A DNA stretch of 64,000 bases from Thalassospira lucentensis (GTDB lineage: Bacteria > Pseudomonadota > Alphaproteobacteria > Rhodospirillales > Thalassospiraceae), in assembly GCF_011806425.1 (NCBI RefSeq), contig NZ_JAATOV010000002.1, positions 620,001-684,000 of the forward strand, given 5' to 3'. A program made the position numbers and the translations under genes. The notes below the pieces were generated by a model that made no database searches, was not told where the DNA came from, and was given only the letters and a program-made list of their open reading frames with translations. Positions 17,660 through 26,889 of this stretch are shown here, one piece after another (positions within the stretch are counted from its first letter, which is position 1; the number at the start of each line of letters is the position of its first letter).

Positions 17660-18841
17660 ATGAGCCAGGTTGAACTAAATTTCACACGCGAGGAATACGC
17701 CGAGCGTCTGGAGAAAACCAAAAAAGCCATGGTGGAGAAGGGTCTTGATCTTTTGATCGTGACCGATCCGTCAAACATGGCCTGGCTGACCGGCTATGAC
17801 GGCTGGTCCTTTTATGTCCATCAATGTGTGCTTGTCCCGATTGAGGACGATCCGATTTGGTTTGGTCGTTCCCAAGATGCCAATGGCGCAAAGCGCACGG
17901 TCTATATGACCCATGATCGCATCATTCCTTATGCGGATTATTATGTGCAATCGACCACCCATCACCCGATGGATTACCTGTCTGAGGTGATCGAACATCG
18001 TGGTTGGGGATCGCGCAGAATTGGCGTGGAAATGGATAACTACTATTTCTCTGCCAAGGCCTTCTTGCAGCTCCAGACCCATTTGCCCAATGCAAAGTTT
18101 TCCGATGCCACCGCCCTTGTGAACTGGCAACGTGCGGTCAAATCGGAAACCGAAATTTTCTATATGCGCCAAGCCGCGCGCATTGTTGAAAACATGCATG
18201 AACGTATCTTCGAAGTCGTCGAACCGGGCATGAAGAAAAACGAACTCGTCGCGGAAATCTTCCGTACCGGGATTGCCGGTGTTGACGGGATCGGGGGCGA
18301 TTACCCGGCCATCGTGCCACTTTTGCCATCGGGTCCAGATGCCGGTGCGCCGCATCTGACATGGGATGAAAAACCCATTCCGGGCAATTCCGGGACATTC
18401 TTTGAAATTGCCGGATGTTATCGCCGCTACCACGCGCCGCTGTCGCGGACGATCTTCCTCGGCGATCCTGACCAGCGTTTCCTGGATGCCGAAAGTGCCA
18501 TCATCGAAGGCCTTCAGGCCGGGCTTGAGGCCGCAAAACCGGGTGGCCTGTGCGAAGACGTCGCCCTTGCCTTCTTTGGCGTTTTGCAAAAATACGGCAT
18601 CGAAAAAGACAGCCGCTGTGGCTATCCGATCGGGCTTTCCTATCCGCCAGATTGGGGCGAACGCACCATGAGCCTGCGCCCCGGCGACAAAACCGTTCTC
18701 GAACCGGGCATGACGTTCCACTTCATGCCGGGCCTTTGGTTTGACGACTGGGGGATCGAAATCACCGAAAGCATGATGATCACGGAAACCGGCAGCAAAA
18801 CACTGACCAGTTACCCACGGCAATTGTTCGTCAAGAACTAG
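17660..18841 (+). CDS. doeA: Ectoine hydrolase DoeA/EutD (creatinase-like M24 fold)
   Basis: 393 residues with a creatinase N-domain and a pita-bread C-domain. Its features (WLTGYDGWSFYVHQ, CYRRYHAPLSRTIFLGD, GLSYPPDWGERTMSLRPGD) match ectoine hydrolases rather than generic aminopeptidases. It opens the ectoine ring to N-alpha-acetyl-L-2,4-diaminobutyrate, the first cytoplasmic catabolic step. AGGAGG precedes the ATG. The 271 bases before doeB are unusually long for this operon and show no clear signal. Confidence 0.93.
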   Translation: MSQVELNFTREEYAERLEKTKKAMVEKGLDLLIVTDPSNMAWLTGYDGWSFYVHQCVLVPIEDDPIWFGRSQDANGAKRTVYMTHDRIIPYADYYVQSTTHHPMDYLSEVIEHRGWGSRRIGVEMDNYYFSAKAFLQLQTHLPNAKFSDATALVNWQRAVKSETEIFYMRQAARIVENMHERIFEVVEPGMKKNELVAEIFRTGIAGVDGIGGDYPAIVPLLPSGPDAGAPHLTWDEKPIPGNSGTFFEIAGCYRRYHAPLSRTIFLGDPDQRFLDAESAIIEGLQAGLEAAKPGGLCEDVALAFFGVLQKYGIEKDSRCGYPIGLSYPPDWGERTMSLRPGDKTVLEPGMTFHFMPGLWFDDWGIEITESMMITETGSKTLTSYPRQLFVKN

Positions 18842-19112
18842 CCGACAGGTCATCACCATCAAAGCGATCAGACGCGGCCACGCCACACCCGCAAACCGCG
18901 TCTGATCCTTTAAAACCGCACCGGACCAAACGTTGCGTTGCACATGCCAAAACTCCGGCGATCCGGGATGCCCCGCGCACCATGTCGCTGTGATGCCAAC
19001 ATGCTGCGATGGCGCGATGCCTTACTGCTTCGTCGCTCAATGATCCGGTGCATGATTACAAATGCCAGTTTTCTGCGGTCGCAACTTTCGGCCCATCAAG
19101 GATACGACCACT

Positions 19113-20111
19113 ATGACAAAAGCCTCCCCCATCAGCCCGACGATCCCGCTTGATCAGGATGGTATTCATCACGGCTTTTTAAAGCTGCCTTATTCACGCG
19201 ATGATTCCGCATGGGGGGCTGTGATGATCCCCATCACCGTCATCCGCAATGGCGAAGGCCCGACCGCCCTTTTGACCGGCGGCAATCACGGCGACGAATA
19301 CGAAGGACTGGTGTCCCTGTTCAAACTAGCGGGCTCCTTGACCGCTTCGGAAATCACCGGGCGCGTGATCATTTTGCCGGCGATGAATTACCCGGCATTT
19401 CGCAATGCATCGCGCACCTCCCCGATTGATGCGGGCAACATGAACCGGTCCTATCCCGGCAAGCCTGACGGCACCGTGACCCAGAAAATTGCCGATTATA
19501 TCTTCCGCTATCTCGTGCCACAGGCCGACATCGTTCTTGATATCCATTCCGGCGGCAAGACCCTTGATTTCATTCCGTTCGCGGCCGCCCATGTGCTGCC
19601 CGACAAGGAACAAGAAGCCCGTTGTGTGGCGGCGATGAATGCGTTTGGCGCGCCTTATTCGATGATGATGCTTGAACTTGATGCGGTTGGCATGTTCGAT
19701 ACCGTCGTCGAAGAAGCGGGCAAAACCTTTGTCACCACCGAACTGGGCGGCGGCGGCTCCACCACGGCGGAACGCGTCGCGATTGCCGATCGCGGTGTGC
19801 GCAACGTTCTGATCCATGCTGGCATTCTGGGCGGCGACCTTGAACCGGCCCCGGATGGCACCACCATGCTTGATATGCCCGGCGACGATTGCTTTGTCGC
19901 GTCCGAGGCCACCGGCCTGTTCGAACCCTGTGTTGATCTGGGCGATATGGTAAAACAGGGCGATTTGATCGCCCGCATTTATGATGTGGAACGCACCGGT
20001 GCGACGCCGCGCGAATATTACGCATCACGTGATGGCATTATTTCGTGCCGTCATTTCCCCGGTCTGATCAAGACCGGCGATTGTTTGGCTGTGATTGCAA
20101 AGGTTATCTGA
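19113..20111 (+). CDS. doeB: N-alpha-acetyl-L-2,4-diaminobutyrate deacetylase DoeB/EutE
   Basis: 332 residues of the AstE/AspA zinc carboxypeptidase-like family. Zinc ligands are in GGNHGDEYEG (His and Glu) and DIHSGG (His), with TELGGGGSTTAERV further on. I chose MTKASPISP at 19113 over the upstream ATG at 19062, because AAGGA lies 10-12 bases before it and deacetylase relatives begin here. It removes acetate to give diaminobutyrate for DoeD. The stop is 2 bases before asnR. Confidence 0.92.
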   Translation: MTKASPISPTIPLDQDGIHHGFLKLPYSRDDSAWGAVMIPITVIRNGEGPTALLTGGNHGDEYEGLVSLFKLAGSLTASEITGRVIILPAMNYPAFRNASRTSPIDAGNMNRSYPGKPDGTVTQKIADYIFRYLVPQADIVLDIHSGGKTLDFIPFAAAHVLPDKEQEARCVAAMNAFGAPYSMMMLELDAVGMFDTVVEEAGKTFVTTELGGGGSTTAERVAIADRGVRNVLIHAGILGGDLEPAPDGTTMLDMPGDDCFVASEATGLFEPCVDLGDMVKQGDLIARIYDVERTGATPREYYASRDGIISCRHFPGLIKTGDCLAVIAKVI

Positions 20112-20113
20112 TC

Positions 20114-20593
20114 ATGATCAAGCTTGATGAGCTCGATCTTAAAATTCTTAAAACCCTGCAACGCGAAGGGCGCATCACCAAGGTCAAATTGGCCGAGGCG
20201 GTGAACCTTTCGCCAAGCCCCTGTTGGGAACGGCTCAAACGCCTCGAAGACCTTGGGGTGATTTCGGGCTATCACGCCCATATCAACCTTGAAAAGCTGG
20301 TCAAACCGACCTTGGTCATGACCGAGGTAACCTTACGTCATCACCAACATGCTGATTTCGAACGGTTCGAAAAGGCGGTGCAAGACATCCCGGAAATCGT
20401 CGAATGCTACGCGCTTGGCGGCGGGGTCGACTACATGCTCAAGGTGCTCTGTCACGACGTTGACGCTTACCAACGCTTGGTCGACCGCCTGTTGGTGTCT
20501 GACATCGGCATTGACCGCTATTTCACCTATATCGTCACCAAACGGGTCAAAACCACTGCAGCAATACCCTTAGATAGTTTTATAAAAAATTAG
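20114..20593 (+). CDS. asnR: Lrp/AsnC-type regulator of ectoine catabolism (AsnR/DoeX)
   Basis: 159 residues with an N-terminal helix-turn-helix (LKILKTLQREGRITKVKLAEAV) and a C-terminal RAM ligand domain (VECYALGGGVDYMLKVLCHD). The ATG at 20114 follows the doeB stop by two bases. DoeX/AsnR typically accompanies ectoine degradation genes. The last residues (LDSFIKN) are written in AT-rich codons unlike the rest of the gene, and the next AT-rich gene starts 10 bases later. The 3' end may therefore have been replaced during an insertion. Confidence 0.9.
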   Translation: MIKLDELDLKILKTLQREGRITKVKLAEAVNLSPSPCWERLKRLEDLGVISGYHAHINLEKLVKPTLVMTEVTLRHHQHADFERFEKAVQDIPEIVECYALGGGVDYMLKVLCHDVDAYQRLVDRLLVSDIGIDRYFTYIVTKRVKTTAAIPLDSFIKN

Positions 20594-20603
20594 GTTTCAA
20601 GAA

Positions 20604-21614
20604 ATGACTTTAGTAATAGCCGGCTATATAGAAGACACCTTCCATTCTGAATTCGATGAAGCAATTAATGAATTCAAAGTTGAATTCGGAGTTGAAATCA
20701 AAGAAGAAGAAGAAAAATTCAGAAAATCATCAAAAAATTTTGGAAAACACAGAGATGGAATTTTTGTAATATCCGATAGTATGATAACAACTCCATCTTA
20801 CACTCACAGGAGGCCATTAGTTACTGGTTTCAAAAAAAATGTGGAAATAGAAATAAAAATAAAAAACCCAAGCATAGGAAATGACGGATACTTTCGGGAT
20901 TACAATCAATACTACATTAGATATGAATGCTTGCTATCTTTTGCAGGAAGCACGCTTGTTGCGCAACACATCATAAACTCCGTTTCAAACCATCTTTCTG
21001 ACTTAAAATTAGATTACGAATACAATAAAGAATCAATTTCAGAGCCGAAAATAAGAATGCCATGCGAGTCTGTAAACTTTGAATCAAACCCAAACGATAT
21101 CTACGATGAAGATTTTTTTGGTTTCAACGATTCTGATCTTAACAAAGCGACGTCTAATGAAATCATTTCAGAAATAGTTAAACATTCGATCAATAGATCA
21201 ATAAAATCAGCTCAAAAATATAGACTTGACAGCAACTCAATCTTACAAATGAAGACTGATTTTATACTACTATTGAGAAACCCGATAACAGGTGAAGAAA
21301 GTATTTACAAATACACGATGAAAAATAAAAATGGTGCGGATGGTATAGTCACGGTTTATGTGGATAAAGAACTCATCCCTCATAACAAAATCGCTGTAAT
21401 TGGCATGACGAACCAGTTTGAGGAAAAGGCAAAAAAAATTGCCGAAAATGCAATCAAAAATGGAGCTTCTCTAATGGAAGAAATGACTGAATTCATGAAA
21501 AATGCCATTTTAGAAGTAGAAAAAAATGGATCATTTGAAATTGGATTCCCTATTGCTATTAAAAAACTAAATAACAAAGGATTAGAAAGAGAAATAATAC
21601 AATCAATTTCATAA
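20604..21614 (+). CDS. AT-rich orphan gene; possible divergent Ntn-hydrolase (proteasome/HslV-like) protein
   Basis: 336 residues, strongly AT-rich and Lys/Asn/Ile-rich, hence probably transferred. No confident family by eye. It has features of the proteasome beta/HslV fold. After Met1 comes Thr2 in MTLVIAGYIED, then GIFVISDSMITT resembles the GD/SD turn of HslV, and a later LSFAGSTLVAQHIINSV resembles the HslV AGFAGG helix entry. HNKIAVIGMTNQFEEKAKKIAENAI resembles the C-terminal IGSGGPYA helix region. An acidic-basic insertion (EIKEEEEKFRKSSKNF) separates the first two. If real, Thr2 after Met removal could be the nucleophile. Its place next to asnR looks accidental. Confidence 0.55.
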   Translation: MTLVIAGYIEDTFHSEFDEAINEFKVEFGVEIKEEEEKFRKSSKNFGKHRDGIFVISDSMITTPSYTHRRPLVTGFKKNVEIEIKIKNPSIGNDGYFRDYNQYYIRYECLLSFAGSTLVAQHIINSVSNHLSDLKLDYEYNKESISEPKIRMPCESVNFESNPNDIYDEDFFGFNDSDLNKATSNEIISEIVKHSINRSIKSAQKYRLDSNSILQMKTDFILLLRNPITGEESIYKYTMKNKNGADGIVTVYVDKELIPHNKIAVIGMTNQFEEKAKKIAENAIKNGASLMEEMTEFMKNAILEVEKNGSFEIGFPIAIKKLNNKGLEREIIQSIS

Positions 21615-21730
21615 TTTTACTTATAAAATAAAAAATGAATTCCAATAAAAGTCATGGATTAAAACACTCTGAGACGCTAACGAAAAGATTTTTAGAAAAC
21701 TATTCCAATCAAACCTGCCCCACCCACCAT

Positions 21731-21762
21731 AAAAAACGGGGCAGGAATGCATCCCTGCCCCG
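21731..21762 (-). terminator. Terminator of the amidase-TRAP operon
   Basis: Stem CGGGGCAGG with CCTGCCCCG around a short loop, preceded by six A that read as a U-run on the minus strand. It lies 44 bases beyond the stop of the small protein gene ending at 21806. Confidence 0.88.
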
Positions 21763-21805
21763 ATTGGGTTAACTCTGTTGCTTGGTCTGCTGGCCGCCGA
21801 TTGGC

Positions 21806-21991
21806 TTAGTGTTTGTTTTCGGTCCGCCCCGTGGCGGTATGCCAGAAATCCCACGCGGCCAAAAACACGGTTAGCGCGCCCATGATGCCCAAATCCCATC
21901 GCGGCACATAGACGATCAAAATCGCGACAAACCCGGTCAGCAACGCGATGGCAAAAAGTGCCATGGCACGGTTCATTAAATCACTGTTCAT
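21806..21991 (-). CDS. Small two-helix membrane protein coupled to the amidase gene
   Basis: 61 residues (MNSDLMNRAMALFAIALLTG) with two hydrophobic helices and a charged tail ending GRTENKH. Its ATG overlaps the amidase stop by 11 bases, the usual mark of translational coupling, and it is the last gene before the terminator. Family not recognised. It could assist the neighbouring TRAP permease, but that is guesswork. Confidence 0.65.
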   Translation of the reverse strand: MNSDLMNRAMALFAIALLTGFVAILIVYVPRWDLGIMGALTVFLAAWDFWHTATGRTENKH

Positions 21992-23342
21992 CCGGCTCTC
22001 CCTGCGTGCTGAGATACGTTTTCAACCAGTTGGCTGTGCGCAACAACCGCGCGTCATTGCCCACCTTGCCAACAAGCTGAATGCCCATCGGCATGCCGTT
22101 TTGCGACCACAGCATCGGAATGGTGATCGCGGGCGTGCCACAAAATGTCCAAAGCCCGTTAAAAATGGCATTGCCCGTCGTGCTTAAATCCGCCGGGGCC
22201 GGTCCGGGGGCGGCGGGTGTTATGATCGCATCGCAGCGTTTAAACACTTCCTCCAACCCGGCATTAAACAAGCCCCGCCAATCAAGGGCGGCCAGGTAAT
22301 CACGCGCCTTAACGTCATTGCCCTGATCAATCGCCTTAAGGATTTCGGGCGATAATTGATCACGGCCATGCTTTTCATAGGCGTAATAATGCTTGGCCAT
22401 TTCAACGAAATTGATCTTGGCCCGAAGGGCGGCGGCATCGTCAAACGCCTTGGGCAACGGCGCTTCAAAGCATTGCTCGCCCAAAACACCGGTGATTTCG
22501 CGAAATGCCATCACGGTTTCTTCGTCGGCCACGTCATCAAATTGCGGCGGCCGGACAAAGGCAAACATCGGCGTGACCAACGGGTCACTGGTCGCGGTTT
22601 CAAGCAATCTTGGCGTTGGGCAAGGTGCCGTATATCGATCCCCCGCGTCATAGCCAAACAGGCTTTCAGCCACCATCGCCGCCCCACCAATCGAATTGGC
22701 AAACACCCCGATGGTATCAAGGGTCGGGCTTTGCGCCAAAACCCCCGTACGCGGAATGGCGCCAAAACTGGGCTTAAACCCAACCACCCCGCAAAATGAT
22801 GCCGGTCGGATCACCGATCCCCCGGTTTGCGTTCCCACCGCCAGCGGCACCATGGCCGCGGCCACGGCGGCGGCCGATCCGGCGGATGATCCGCCCGGTG
22901 TGTGGTTTGGGTTATGCGGATTTCGGGTTTTTGATGGATGCATAAAGGCAAGTTCGGTCGACACCGTCTTGCCCATAATGATCGCCCCGGCGGCTTTAAG
23001 CTGGGCCACCAAAACCGCGTCTTCTTCGGGCACGCGCCCAGCATCCAACGGGGTCCCGTTTGATGTCGGAATGCGCGCGGTATCAATGACGTCTTTTAAC
23101 CCCACCGGCAATCCATGAAGCGGCCCAATCGCCGCCCCGGATTGACGCCGCGCATCAAGGGCACGGGCCTGTGCCATGGCAAAATCGCTATCAAGCCATG
23201 CCCATGCCTGGACCTGTGGTTCAATCTCTTCGATCCGCGCAAGGCACGCCTCGACATATTCAACCGCGCGCACCGCCCCGGATGCCAGCCGGTCGCGCAG
23301 TTCAACCACATCAAGGGTCAGCAGTGGATTGATTGTACTCAT
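21981..23342 (-). CDS. Amidase signature family hydrolase
   Basis: 453 residues from MSTINPLLTLD. The ATG at 23342 has GGGAAAGA before it; an in-frame upstream ATG at 23390 would overlap the TRAP gene. The Ser-Ser-Lys triad is visible: Lys in VGLKDVIDT, the cis-Ser and nucleophile region in TPGGSSAGSAAAVA, and TQTGGSVIRPASF. It would hydrolyse a C-N amide in the cytoplasm. Being in one operon with a TRAP importer, it probably acts on the imported compound, which cannot be named from sequence. Confidence 0.87.
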   Translation of the reverse strand: MSTINPLLTLDVVELRDRLASGAVRAVEYVEACLARIEEIEPQVQAWAWLDSDFAMAQARALDARRQSGAAIGPLHGLPVGLKDVIDTARIPTSNGTPLDAGRVPEEDAVLVAQLKAAGAIIMGKTVSTELAFMHPSKTRNPHNPNHTPGGSSAGSAAAVAAAMVPLAVGTQTGGSVIRPASFCGVVGFKPSFGAIPRTGVLAQSPTLDTIGVFANSIGGAAMVAESLFGYDAGDRYTAPCPTPRLLETATSDPLVTPMFAFVRPPQFDDVADEETVMAFREITGVLGEQCFEAPLPKAFDDAAALRAKINFVEMAKHYYAYEKHGRDQLSPEILKAIDQGNDVKARDYLAALDWRGLFNAGLEEVFKRCDAIITPAAPGPAPADLSTTGNAIFNGLWTFCGTPAITIPMLWSQNGMPMGIQLVGKVGNDARLLRTANWLKTYLSTQGEPDEQ

Positions 23343-23367
23343 GTTATCTTTCCCGAAGCCTTTTTCA

Positions 23368-24789
23368 TTACCGTGCACCATAGAACACATCAGGCAGATG
23401 GAAAACGATCTGCGGGAACGTGTACATCAACACCATGCTGACAATCACCATGAACAGGAACGGCATGATCCCCTTAAAGATATCGGTCAACAAGATACCG
23501 GGGGGTGCAACGCCTTTAAGGTAATAGGCCGACATCGCCATGGGCGGGGTTAAGAATGACGTCTGCAAGTTCAACGCCACCAAGATGCCAAAGAACAGCG
23601 GATCAATATCAAACAGCGGCAACAGCGGCAGGAAGATCGGCACAAAGATAATGATGATTTCCGACCATTCCAAAGGCCAGCCCAGCAAGAAGATAATCAG
23701 CTGCGCCAACAACAGGAACTGAAGCGGTGTCAGGTCAAGCCCACCGACAAACTCGGCAATGACATGTTCGCCCCCCAAATACGAAAATACCGACGAAAAC
23801 GTATAAGACCCAACAAACAACCAGCACACCATCGCCGTTGTCCGCACCGTCAGGTAAACAGATTCCCGCAACCGATCAAACGTCAACGCCCGGTACGCCG
23901 CGGCCAAAATCATCCCGCCCAGCGCCCCAATTGATGCGGCCTCGGTCGGTGTCGCCAACCCAAACAGGATCGATCCCAAAACGGCGAGGATAAGAAACGC
24001 CAACGGAAAGAACGACGTCGCCAACATCCAAAGAACTTGGGGCAACGGCACTTCCGGGACTTCTTCGGCAGTTGGGCGTGGGGCGGCTTTTGGCTGAAGC
24101 ATCGCCCGACCAACGATATACAAAAGATACAGCCCAACAAGCGTCAAGCCGGGCAACAACGCCCCGGCATACAGCCGCACAATCGAAACCCCCGATGCGG
24201 CGGCATAGACAATCAACATGATCGATGGCGGGATCAAAATGCCAAGGGTACCGCCCGCACAAATAATCCCGGCGGCAAAGCTTTTATTATAGCGCGCTTT
24301 AAGCATCGCCGGCAGGGCCAGCATCCCCATAAGCGTCACAACCGCGCCCACAATCCCGGTCGCCGTTGCAAACAGCGCACAGGTCACAAGGGCCGCAACG
24401 CCAAGCGATCCGGGGATATTACGCGCCGCGATATTAAGCGTGCTAAACAGCCGATTGACGATGTTGGACCGTTCAACGATATAGCCCATGAACAAAAACA
24501 GCGGCACAGCTGTCAGGACTTCGTTGGACATCACCGTATAGGTTTGGTTGATAAATAAATCGAATATTCGGTTGTTAAACGCCCCTTCAAACCACGTAAT
24601 GGCCGATGTCAGGGTGTCACTGTCTTCGGCCAGACGGTTAAAGGACCGCCACATCCGGCCAGCATCAAAATAGGCGTAATATCCAAAGCCAATCCCCAAC
24701 GCCATCAGGGTAAAGGCCACCGGAAAGCCCATAAATACGAGGATAATAAAGATGCCCAGCATCATAAGGGCGACATGTGCGTCAATCAC
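23368..24789 (-). CDS. TRAP transporter large permease (DctM type), second system
   Basis: 473 residues from a GTG start (VIDAHVALMML) with GGAGC 8 bases upstream; a TTG at 24813 is in frame but has no better site. The sequence is very hydrophobic with DctM hallmarks FATATGIVGAVVTLMG, GTLGILIPPSIMLIVYA and SFLTPPMAMSAYY. It has the longer insert typical of the mannitol/chloroaromatic or 2-oxoacid TRAP class. It operates with the small subunit and receptor upstream. Confidence 0.9.
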   Translation of the reverse strand: MIDAHVALMMLGIFIILVFMGFPVAFTLMALGIGFGYYAYFDAGRMWRSFNRLAEDSDTLTSAITWFEGAFNNRIFDLFINQTYTVMSNEVLTAVPLFLFMGYIVERSNIVNRLFSTLNIAARNIPGSLGVAALVTCALFATATGIVGAVVTLMGMLALPAMLKARYNKSFAAGIICAGGTLGILIPPSIMLIVYAAASGVSIVRLYAGALLPGLTLVGLYLLYIVGRAMLQPKAAPRPTAEEVPEVPLPQVLWMLATSFFPLAFLILAVLGSILFGLATPTEAASIGALGGMILAAAYRALTFDRLRESVYLTVRTTAMVCWLFVGSYTFSSVFSYLGGEHVIAEFVGGLDLTPLQFLLLAQLIIFLLGWPLEWSEIIIIFVPIFLPLLPLFDIDPLFFGILVALNLQTSFLTPPMAMSAYYLKGVAPPGILLTDIFKGIMPFLFMVIVSMVLMYTFPQIVFHLPDVFYGAR

Positions 24790-24861
24790 TTTGGCAGCTC
24801 CGTTCGGGGGCAATCACTGTTTCTGGCACTGTTTCGGTCCGAAAATCGGGGTTCGTCGCCC

Positions 24862-25434
24862 TTAATCGTTCTTGGCAACACCCTGCTTCATCAGAAGTTC
24901 TTCGGTTTCCTCGACATCATCATCGGCATTGCGCCAATACCCTTCGCGGATACACATGATGCAGCGCATCACCTGCGCGATGCCCTGAATGAACAGAAGA
25001 ATGCCTGCCGCAACAATCACGGCCTTAAATTGAAAGATCGGAACGCCCGCCGGGCTGTTCACACTGACTTCACCGTATCCCCATGATCGGGCGGCATATT
25101 TCCACCCCGAAAGGATCAAGGCGATCACACCGGGGAAAAAGAAGAAGATATAAAGCACCAGATCAACCATGCCCTGGTTTCTGGGCTTCCACAGGCGATA
25201 CAGGAAATCCCCGCGCACATGCCCACCCCGCGAAAGCGTATAAGCGCCGCCCATCATGAACATCGTGCCATACATGATGAACGACACATCAAGCGACCAT
25301 GTGGTCGGTGCGTTAAACAAATACCGGGATGCGACTTCATAGCTCATGCCAAGCGTCATCAGGATGATCAACCACCCAAACGCCTTGCCAAACCAGGCGG
25401 AAAGCTTGTCCGCAAATTCAATAAATCCGATCAT
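24862..25434 (-). CDS. TRAP transporter small permease (DctQ type), second system
   Basis: 190 residues, four membrane helices, with TTWSLDVSFIMYGTMFMMGGAYTL and GGHVRGDFLYRLW matching the DctQ motif. It lies between the receptor and large-subunit genes on the same strand, 72 bases from the large subunit. The tail is acidic (DDDVEETEEL) and cytoplasmic. Confidence 0.88.
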   Translation of the reverse strand: MIGFIEFADKLSAWFGKAFGWLIILMTLGMSYEVASRYLFNAPTTWSLDVSFIMYGTMFMMGGAYTLSRGGHVRGDFLYRLWKPRNQGMVDLVLYIFFFFPGVIALILSGWKYAARSWGYGEVSVNSPAGVPIFQFKAVIVAAGILLFIQGIAQVMRCIMCIREGYWRNADDDVEETEELLMKQGVAKND

Positions 25435-25522
25435 GAGACCTTATCCGTTAGCGTCTTGACCGCCCCGTCCACCAAATCGGGTGCACGGGGCGGTCAGGGT
25501 CATCAAAACACTTCGCCGTTGA

Positions 25523-26686
25523 TCAGAGTTTCAACTTGCCTGGGAAGTAGTGTTCATATGCCAACTGATAATCGGGCGAGTTCATCAGTTCGTAATAGGT
25601 CACGCGCTCTACCCATACACGCTGGCTATCAAGAACCCGCTTCATGAACGGATCTTCTTCAAGGGTCGGGATCAGTTTGTCCCACGCGTCAAGCTGGGCC
25701 GCCAGAATGTCTTTTGACGTCCGGTGCACTTCAACACCTTCATCCATCAATTTCTGCAAATCCGATGAATAGTTATCCATCGCCAATGCGGTGTTTGATG
25801 TCGATGCGGCTTCAACACTATGAAGCAAGATCGCCTGCAAATCGGGCTCGATATCTTCCAAAAGCGCCTTGTTAAACAGGAACTCAAAGCTTTCAGACGC
25901 CTGATGGTACGATGACAAATAGTAATTTTTCGCAACATCCTGCGCGCCAAAACGCATATCCGATGACGGGTTGTTAAATTCAAACGCGTCAATCACGCCA
26001 CGTTCCATGGCGGGCACAATCTCGCCCCCCGGAAGCTGGGCAACAGACATCCCCATCGACTGCAAAAGATCGGCGGCAAGGCCCACGGTCCGGTATTTAA
26101 GGCCTTCGATATCCGCAACCGAGTTCACCGGTTTTTTAAACCAGCCAAACGGCTGTGCTGGCATCGGGAAGCCCAAACGCCCAACGATATCAAGTCCCAT
26201 CACGTCTTGGGTCAGTTCACGGTAAAACTCTTGCCCGCCCCCGGCATAATACCAGCTCAGCATGGTGGTCGCAGACCCACCAAACACCGGCCCGGTGCCA
26301 AACAGTGACGCGGCTTTGTTTTTGCCATACCAGTAAACCGGCACCGAATGGGCAATATCAATCACCCCGTCATTCACACCGTCAAGCACCTGAAACGCGG
26401 CAACAACCGCCCCGGCTGGCAACAGATCGATCTTTAACCGGCCCCCTGCCATTGCTTCAACGCGGTCGACATATTCCTTGGCAAAGGTCATCCAGATATC
26501 GGATGACGGCCAAGACGTTTGCATTTTCAACACCAGTGGTGCGGGCTGTGCATGAACAGCCGGTGCCGCAAACAATCCCGATGCCGCCGCACCCCCGGCA
26601 ACCACCCCGGTTGCCCCCTTGGTAAGGAACGAACGACGCGACACTTCTTTCGACTTAACGCCTTCAGATTTGGTTTTCATCTTCAT
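25523..26686 (-). CDS. TRAP transporter substrate-binding protein with Tat signal (2-oxoacid/lactate class)
   Basis: 387 residues from MKMKTKSEGV; GGGAGGAATTC directly before the ATG at 26686 decides the start. A twin-arginine signal (SRRSFLTKGA) precedes AAPAVHA, so the receptor is exported folded. FGTGPVFGGSATTMLSWYYAGGG and GGEIVPAMERGVIDAFEFNN resemble TakP-type receptors for 2-oxoacids or hydroxyacids. Substrate remains unassigned; the adjacent amidase and 2-hydroxyacid dehydrogenase would suit an amide or 2-oxo/hydroxy acid. Confidence 0.87.
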   Translation of the reverse strand: MKMKTKSEGVKSKEVSRRSFLTKGATGVVAGGAAASGLFAAPAVHAQPAPLVLKMQTSWPSSDIWMTFAKEYVDRVEAMAGGRLKIDLLPAGAVVAAFQVLDGVNDGVIDIAHSVPVYWYGKNKAASLFGTGPVFGGSATTMLSWYYAGGGQEFYRELTQDVMGLDIVGRLGFPMPAQPFGWFKKPVNSVADIEGLKYRTVGLAADLLQSMGMSVAQLPGGEIVPAMERGVIDAFEFNNPSSDMRFGAQDVAKNYYLSSYHQASESFEFLFNKALLEDIEPDLQAILLHSVEAASTSNTALAMDNYSSDLQKLMDEGVEVHRTSKDILAAQLDAWDKLIPTLEEDPFMKRVLDSQRVWVERVTYYELMNSPDYQLAYEHYFPGKLKL

Positions 26687-26889
26687 GAATTCCTCCCAGA
26701 AATACCGCTGCACATCGACAACCATTGCCGACACACGAACGGTAAACTCAGCCTTTCAAAAGCCCCTGACCTTCTTTGTTCAAGATCATCAAACATGCGC
26801 TTTTCCCGTTTCGGGACCAAAAACCGGCACGCATTTTGTTGTTATTAAAGCTTTGAATTCCCTGATATTTGGCGGTTTATCCGCCTTTT

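Noticed and set aside
18842-19112. 271-base gap between doeA and doeB searched for a missing gene or promoter
   Set aside because: No ORF with ribosome site, terminator or palindrome stood out.
20578-21640. Possible direct repeat TTATAAAA on both sides of the AT-rich orphan gene
   Set aside because: Only eight AT bases match; expected by chance in such composition.
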